DNA of 8,556 nt from Planctomycetaceae bacterium (GTDB taxonomy: Bacteria; Planctomycetota; Planctomycetia; Planctomycetales; Planctomycetaceae). The notes beneath the pieces were generated by a model. That model had not been told where the DNA came from, searched no databases, and saw only the letters and a program-made list of their open reading frames with translations. The DNA is taken from the NCBI GenBank assembly GCA_947479075.1, contig CANJZR010000137.1, positions 1 to 8,556 of the forward strand, in the 5' to 3' direction. Positions 4,689 through 8,556 of the stretch are shown here, one piece after another (within the stretch, counting starts at the first letter, position 1; every line of letters starts with the position of its first letter). A program made the position numbers and the translations under genes.

Positions 4689-6986
4689 GTGAATACTCTT
4701 CGAAACACTCTGTTTTTCAGTCTGACGTTACAGATCTGTATTGCTGCCGGGATTTTTGCAGCTGCGGAAGAGGCTCCCCTGGTCCTGGTGACGTTGCCCA
4801 TTGCGGTGGCGTCGTTGTTTCTGATCGACCTGCTCGGCTGGGTTCGTCCGCCGACATACATGCTGAACCTCATGGCACTGGCTGCCTTCGGATTCGCCTT
4901 TGCCGAGTTTCGCAATGAGGGGGAGGCCCGACTGCTGGCGGGTGGGCACCTGGTGGCGTATCTCACCTGGACGTTCCTGCTGCAATCGAAAGACCTGCCG
5001 CGGATGTGGTGGATGTTCGCTCTTTCGGTGCTGCAGGTCGCGATGGGAGCAGTGCTCACGATCCAGCCGTGGTTCGGTGCAGCCCTGTTCGTGTACACCG
5101 CGTCGACCGTCTGGACGATGTCGCTGCTCAGCCTGGCGCGGGCCGCGCTATTGGTTGATCCACAGCTACTCGCCCCCGACTCTGAGCGTCGCCAGAAGGC
5201 AGACGTGGGCCTGATCCCAGAGCCGCGGACGACTGTTGCCCGCAATGGAGTCCGCACCGATGAGCACGGCCGGTGGATTTCACCTCGATTCCTGGGCGGC
5301 GGAGTGGTCACGTTTGTCCTGATGTTGATGGTCGGGATCGCGTTCTTCGTCCTGACTCCCCGAGTCTGGATCGGCCAGTTGAACCGCGAGGCGAAAGCGG
5401 CCATCCGGCAACCGGGCAGTTCCACCACCGGCTTCGCACAAAACGTGAAACTCGGTGACATCGGTCAGGTCATGGAGAGCAATGAGCTCGTCATGCAGGT
5501 CTCCGTCACGGATGAGGCGAACCGGAAGTTCCCCCAGGCAGAACTGGCCAGCTACGTTGGAGTAGAACCGCTTTTCCGTGGCGCGATTTTGGAAAACTAC
5601 TCACAGGGTGCCTGGACCGAGGAAAAGTATCCCGAATTCCTCTGGCTGGCGGCGCCCGGCGAATCAGGGCGCCACCGGGTCAAGGTCCAGATTTCGCTCC
5701 AGCCGATTGGGTCACCGGTGCTGTTTTATCCAGGTGCCGCCTTGAACGCCTGGTCAAATAGCGACAATGAGCAGATCGTATTTAACTCAATGACGCTGGC
5801 AATCAAGCGTCCGGAAACCGAATTGGAGAAGCCCTTCAACTACGTGGTTGCGATCGCTCCCCCGCAGTCCATGTCTCGACGACGTGACAGACGGAGGAAC
5901 CGTCAGCTGGGTCTGGAGGCCGATTATACGAGGCTGCTGGCCACGCCCTCGACGCGGCTGACCGAGCTGGCAAAACAGGTCCTGCGCAAGTCGATCCGCG
6001 ACGAGGAACTCGGAGCCGAATCGGCAGCGCGGATTCTGGAGTCGTACCTGCGTGACTCCAACGAGTTCAGTTACACACTCGACCTTTCGATCGATGATGC
6101 GAAGATCGATCCGGTGGAGGACTTTGTCTTCAACCGTAAGCGGGGACATTGTGAATATTTTGCGTCCGCGCTGGCACTGATGCTTCGCGGCGTGGGAATA
6201 CCCACGCGGCTGATCAGTGGTTTCAAGGGAGCTGAGTACAACTCTCTGACGGGCGATCTGGAGGTGCGAGACCTCCATGCTCATGCGTGGCTGGAGGCCC
6301 GCGTGGATGGAGGCTGGATCACCCTCGACCCGACACCGGGCGAACGTGACACCGCTGTCGCCACCAAAGCGAAAGAAGCAACCACCAATCTCGCCGAACG
6401 AACCCGCTCATTCTGGTTTCAGGGGATGAACTACAACAACTCTCAGCAGGAGCAGCTGGTCTATGGTCCTCTGCGGGAATTTGGCGTTGCTGTCAGGAGC
6501 AACTTCGAGGGCTTGATGCAGGGGCAAATCCCGCTGTTCTCGCAAATCAAATCGCTCGCGACGACGCCGAGCGAGTGGTTGAGTGTACCGGGCATCCTCT
6601 TCGGAGGCCTCCTGCTGCTGATGCTGGGAGGACTGGCCTGGGGACTGCGCGTGCTTCTCAAACGCTGGCGAGGCTGGAGCCGTGAACGGGACCTGCACGA
6701 GCGTCGCAAAATCACAGTGGCCTTCTATGCAAGACTGATGGCACTGCTCCAGAAGCTCGGCTTCGAGGAGATCCAGACACTCACCCCGCGCGAATTTGCC
6801 CAGCGGACAGAAGCACGCTTTCGGTCCCAGTTCCAAGGGGCGGGACTCGATGGGATCCCCGTCCGACTGGTCGAGACGTTCTATGCGGTCCGGTTCGGCG
6901 AACAACCGCTGACTGCGGACCAGTTGAAAACTGTCGATCATCAGCTGGACCAGCTGGAACACTGCCTCCTCCAACCTTCCACATAA
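4689..6986 (+). CDS. TgpA-like membrane protein: DUF3488, transglutaminase-like and DUF4129 domains
   Basis: This gene encodes 765 residues, close to the family's usual length. The N-terminal 150 residues hold about five or six membrane helices (DUF3488-like), and another lies near 203-223. A large probably periplasmic part follows. The transglutaminase core contains RGHCEYFASALALMLR (485-500), VRDLHAHAWLEA (526-537) and WITLDPTPGE (543-552), giving a Cys488-His532-Asp547 triad. A last helix at about 633-656 precedes a DUF4129-like C-terminus with REFAQR (701-706). Known relatives are cysteine-protease-like or transglutaminase enzymes of the inner membrane; their substrates are mostly unknown. 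The start is GTG 4689-4691 because an in-frame stop lies at 4653 and GGGG lies ten bases upstream. Relatives often sit beside MoxR ATPase and DUF58 genes; neither is in the window. Architecture is secure, function is not. Confidence 0.92.
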   Translation: MNTLRNTLFFSLTLQICIAAGIFAAAEEAPLVLVTLPIAVASLFLIDLLGWVRPPTYMLNLMALAAFGFAFAEFRNEGEARLLAGGHLVAYLTWTFLLQSKDLPRMWWMFALSVLQVAMGAVLTIQPWFGAALFVYTASTVWTMSLLSLARAALLVDPQLLAPDSERRQKADVGLIPEPRTTVARNGVRTDEHGRWISPRFLGGGVVTFVLMLMVGIAFFVLTPRVWIGQLNREAKAAIRQPGSSTTGFAQNVKLGDIGQVMESNELVMQVSVTDEANRKFPQAELASYVGVEPLFRGAILENYSQGAWTEEKYPEFLWLAAPGESGRHRVKVQISLQPIGSPVLFYPGAALNAWSNSDNEQIVFNSMTLAIKRPETELEKPFNYVVAIAPPQSMSRRRDRRRNRQLGLEADYTRLLATPSTRLTELAKQVLRKSIRDEELGAESAARILESYLRDSNEFSYTLDLSIDDAKIDPVEDFVFNRKRGHCEYFASALALMLRGVGIPTRLISGFKGAEYNSLTGDLEVRDLHAHAWLEARVDGGWITLDPTPGERDTAVATKAKEATTNLAERTRSFWFQGMNYNNSQQEQLVYGPLREFGVAVRSNFEGLMQGQIPLFSQIKSLATTPSEWLSVPGILFGGLLLLMLGGLAWGLRVLLKRWRGWSRERDLHERRKITVAFYARLMALLQKLGFEEIQTLTPREFAQRTEARFRSQFQGAGLDGIPVRLVETFYAVRFGEQPLTADQLKTVDHQLDQLEHCLLQPST

Positions 6987-7047
6987 ACCCGAGTGAGTGG
7001 CCACGCGCTCGCCTCCACCCCGCCTCCCCGCCCCGATTGAGCAATTC

Positions 7048-8226
7048 ATGCCCCACTGGATACGTCTGTGTCTGCTGCTTGTCGCTATCGGCAATAGCCC
7101 TCTCCTGCTCGCCGAACCTCCCTACCAGCCAAACCCGGGCACGATCCGCCTCAGCCTGCCGCCTATCGTCCCGGCCGTTGTGGGTCGGGAGTGCAACATC
7201 TACTTCGATAATGTGGTTCTCGTCCCCAATCCTGCCAATGTCATTTTTGACGTGAACTGCCTGCGGGGAGCCCAACTGGCCGACCATTGGACCTGGGTGC
7301 CCCCGGCGGCAGATGTCGGTGATATTCAGTTGCAGCTGGATGTACGTGACGCCGAAAACCGGATCATCGCCACCGGGAGAACCCTGCTCCGGATCGTTCC
7401 CGCGAATCAAGGCGAGGGGCAGGCGCTGACGGTCTTGTGCGTCGGTGATAGCTTGACCCACTCGTCACAGTACACGCAGCGATTGCTTGATCGCAGTGCT
7501 GAGCCCGGCAACCCCCAAATGACGCTGATCGGTTCGCACTTCGTGGGTGAACCCGGTCCCAATCGCCACGAGGGCTACGGTGGCTGGACGGCCCGCCGCT
7601 TCGCAACTCACTACACCGGAACCGCCCGCTCGGGAGAATACGCCAAGCGAGGCAGCCCGTTTCTGTATCCCGATGCTGCTGGCAAACCGGAACTCGATTT
7701 CACGCACTATTGCCAGGACATCAACGCGGGGAAGTTTCCCGACCTCGTCACGATTTTTCTCGGGCCGAACGACCTCTTCTCATTCACCGATGAAACGATC
7801 GAGCCGGCGATCAACGATGTGTTCCTGAATCTCGATCTGCTGATTGCAATGGTACACAAAGCCAGCCCGTCAACACCGGTGGCGATCATGCTCCCCGTTC
7901 CCCCCGCTACGTCTCAGGACTCATTTGGGAACAACTACGATTCGGGCCAGACTCGCTGGCAATACAAACGCAATATCCATCGCATGGTCGAGCGACTGCT
8001 GGCAGAGTATGCCAATCGTCCGGGGGTTCTCCTTGTCCCGACCAACCTGGGACTCGACTGTGAGAACAATTACCCCACTGGAATCACCAAACGGGACGCC
8101 GTCAGTTCCGTCGAAGTGACGCGGCAGAACAACAGTGTCCACCCGGCACAGACAGGCTACTTCCAGATCGGTGACAGCTTGTTCGACTGGATCAAGGGAC
8201 GGCCGACTCTGTACAAATCGCCATAA
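7048..8226 (+). CDS. Secreted SGNH/GDSL-family hydrolase (probable esterase)
   Basis: The chosen ATG at 7048 gives 392 residues. An upstream GTG at 6997 would add 17 proline-rich residues in front of a clear signal peptide (about residues 1-22, ending LLLA before EPPYQ), so the ATG is preferred. Residues of about 30-120 form a separate beta-rich domain with IYFDNVVL (51-58). The SGNH core starts with VLCVGDSLTH (129-138), catalytic Ser135. EGYGGW (175-180) supplies the glycine block, LGPNDLF (238-244) has Asn241, and NNSVHPAQTGYFQIGD (361-376) has His365. The position three before this histidine, usually Asp, is Asn362. Such enzymes remove acyl or acetyl groups from carbohydrates or lipids, so an extracytoplasmic carbohydrate-esterase role is likely, but the substrate is unknown. 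It lies 61 bases after the transglutaminase stop and may share its transcript. No strong ribosome site precedes the ATG. Confidence 0.92.
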   Translation: MPHWIRLCLLLVAIGNSPLLLAEPPYQPNPGTIRLSLPPIVPAVVGRECNIYFDNVVLVPNPANVIFDVNCLRGAQLADHWTWVPPAADVGDIQLQLDVRDAENRIIATGRTLLRIVPANQGEGQALTVLCVGDSLTHSSQYTQRLLDRSAEPGNPQMTLIGSHFVGEPGPNRHEGYGGWTARRFATHYTGTARSGEYAKRGSPFLYPDAAGKPELDFTHYCQDINAGKFPDLVTIFLGPNDLFSFTDETIEPAINDVFLNLDLLIAMVHKASPSTPVAIMLPVPPATSQDSFGNNYDSGQTRWQYKRNIHRMVERLLAEYANRPGVLLVPTNLGLDCENNYPTGITKRDAVSSVEVTRQNNSVHPAQTGYFQIGDSLFDWIKGRPTLYKSP

Positions 8227-8238
8227 ACATAGGAGACA

Positions 8239-8301
8239 ATGACTCTTACACATCACCAACATCAGCATTGCAAGGGCCTTCGTCGCCCCTTGTCTGCCTG
8301 A
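8239..8301 (+). CDS. Possible 20-residue histidine-rich leader-type peptide
   Basis: An AGGAG box (8231-8235) stands three bases before ATG 8239, just 12 bases after the hydrolase stop. The frame runs 20 codons to TGA at 8301 and begins MTLTHHQHQHC, with four histidines and a cysteine within residues 5-11. No family is recognisable. Spacing is a little short, and codons 11-18 overlap a weak hairpin. It may be a real small protein or simply chance; it is listed because the ribosome site is better than that of the hydrolase before it. Confidence 0.2.
   Translation: MTLTHHQHQHCKGLRRPLSA
8271..8292 (+). terminator. Weak hairpin downstream of the SGNH hydrolase gene
   Basis: CAAGGG (8271-8276) and CCCTTG (8287-8292) are perfect complements around a ten-base loop, 45 bases after the hydrolase stop. 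There is no T-tract after it on the plus strand, so it is a poor intrinsic terminator; it may still help end or stabilise the transcript. Confidence 0.3.
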
Positions 8302-8386
8302 TGACTCTTTGATCGCAGCGGTCAGGGTTCCGCCAGCAGTAACTTCAATGAGCGACAGCCGGACTGTTTCCGGGTCGACGGACCTT

Positions 8387-8556
8387 CTACGATTCCTTCG
8401 CATCGCCGGACTTCTGACTGTCTTTCCCGTGAACAGGAACCGTGAACTCCTGACTGGCTTTGCGGTGTCTTTGCGGAGAGTCTCGCGGATCACAGCTGGG
8501 ACTCACTCCGCAGGTGTTTTGAGAGAACGACAGCATGGCTCGGTTTCGGAGAATCG
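8387..8556 (-). CDS. Possible C-terminal end of a minus-strand gene entering from the right
   Basis: A minus-strand frame is open from the right edge to TAG at 8387-8389, about 56 codons. It ends GKDSQKSGDAKES, a polar tail that looks plausible for a real C-terminus. A 36-base repeat spacing is in frame here and gives KASQ then KDSQ, 12 residues apart. No family is recognisable and the stretch is too short to judge by composition. It would converge on the hydrolase gene. It conflicts with the plus-strand start at 8535; at most one is likely real. Confidence 0.25.
   Translation of the reverse strand, partial: ILRNRAMLSFSQNTCGVSPSCDPRDSPQRHRKASQEFTVPVHGKDSQKSGDAKES
8535..8556 (+). CDS. Possible start of a plus-strand gene, seven codons visible (MARFRRI)
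   Basis: ATG 8535-8537 opens a frame reading MARFRRI to the window edge. A GAGAGAA stretch around 8520-8526 is only a weak ribosome site, with about eight bases between it and the ATG. The sequence resembles the N-terminus of REP-associated tyrosine (Y1/IS200-like) transposases, which often begin MARxxR followed by a PHHVTQRGN stretch. Seven residues cannot establish this, and the call is a guess from resemblance. Confidence 0.2.

Larger units (their letters stand above)
8227..8556. other. Right-edge region without a certain gene
   Basis: Apart from the tiny peptide frame and weak hairpin, this region holds a short dyad (CCGGA 8359-8363 with TCCGG 8369-8373) and a spaced direct near-repeat (CTGACTGtCTTT at 8414 and CTGACTGgCTTT at 8450). 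It also holds two CCGTGAAC copies (8427 and 8440) and two CTTTGCGG copies (8458 and 8469). A 190-codon minus-strand frame from 8493 to 7921 mostly lies over the hydrolase gene and looks like its shadow. Two partial reading frames at the edge are listed separately. Confidence 0.5.

Noticed and set aside
6997..7047. Upstream GTG start for the SGNH hydrolase
   Set aside because: It would place 17 proline- and arginine-rich residues before an obvious signal peptide; the ATG at 7048 is better.
7921..8493. Minus-strand 190-codon frame at the right end
   Set aside because: More than half is antisense to the SGNH hydrolase, and no motif was recognised.
1..8556. CRISPR arrays, tRNA or rRNA genes, integrases, complete insertion sequences
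   Set aside because: I looked for regular repeat-spacer units, cloverleaf-type ends and transposase motifs and saw none inside the window.

Overview
The window looks like ordinary chromosomal DNA of a planctomycete, possibly a Planctomycetaceae-type genus. This is inferred from the gene content: a Tat-exported Gfo/Idh/MocA oxidoreductase, a secreted SGNH hydrolase with an extra N-terminal domain, a DUF3488/transglutaminase membrane protein and a YhaM-like nuclease, all in moderately GC-rich DNA with loose gene packing. No rRNA, tRNA, CRISPR array, integrase or complete insertion sequence was seen.

Left part (1-2337, all minus strand). A Tat-signal oxidoreductase begins at 1254 and runs off the left edge. 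A 406-base stretch (1255-1660) follows with no convincing gene. Next is a compact two-gene module: a PIN-domain toxin-like protein (2337-1858) and a 66-residue antitoxin-like protein (1861-1661). They overlap by four bases (ATGA), toxin first, so the gene order is reversed compared with canonical vapBC.

Middle (2418-4688). argF (ornithine carbamoyltransferase, arginine synthesis) and a yhaM-like OB-fold/HD exoribonuclease gene are both on the minus strand. They are separated by 138 bases that hold a short hairpin. Upstream of yhaM, a 255-base divergent region carries two inverted repeats and possible back-to-back promoters whose -35 boxes overlap.

Right part (4689-8556). On the plus strand lie a TgpA-like membrane transglutaminase and, 61 bases later, a secreted SGNH/GDSL hydrolase. 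Both act at or outside the cytoplasmic membrane and may be co-transcribed. The last 330 bases have no certain gene. They hold a tiny histidine-rich ORF with a good ribosome site, a weak hairpin, a 12-base near-repeat, and two competing edge readings: a minus-strand C-terminus, or the first seven codons of a plus-strand gene.

The genes represent several unrelated housekeeping and cell-envelope functions rather than one pathway. The part most worth a second look is the reversed-order PIN module. I see no clear evidence of an undescribed large system.
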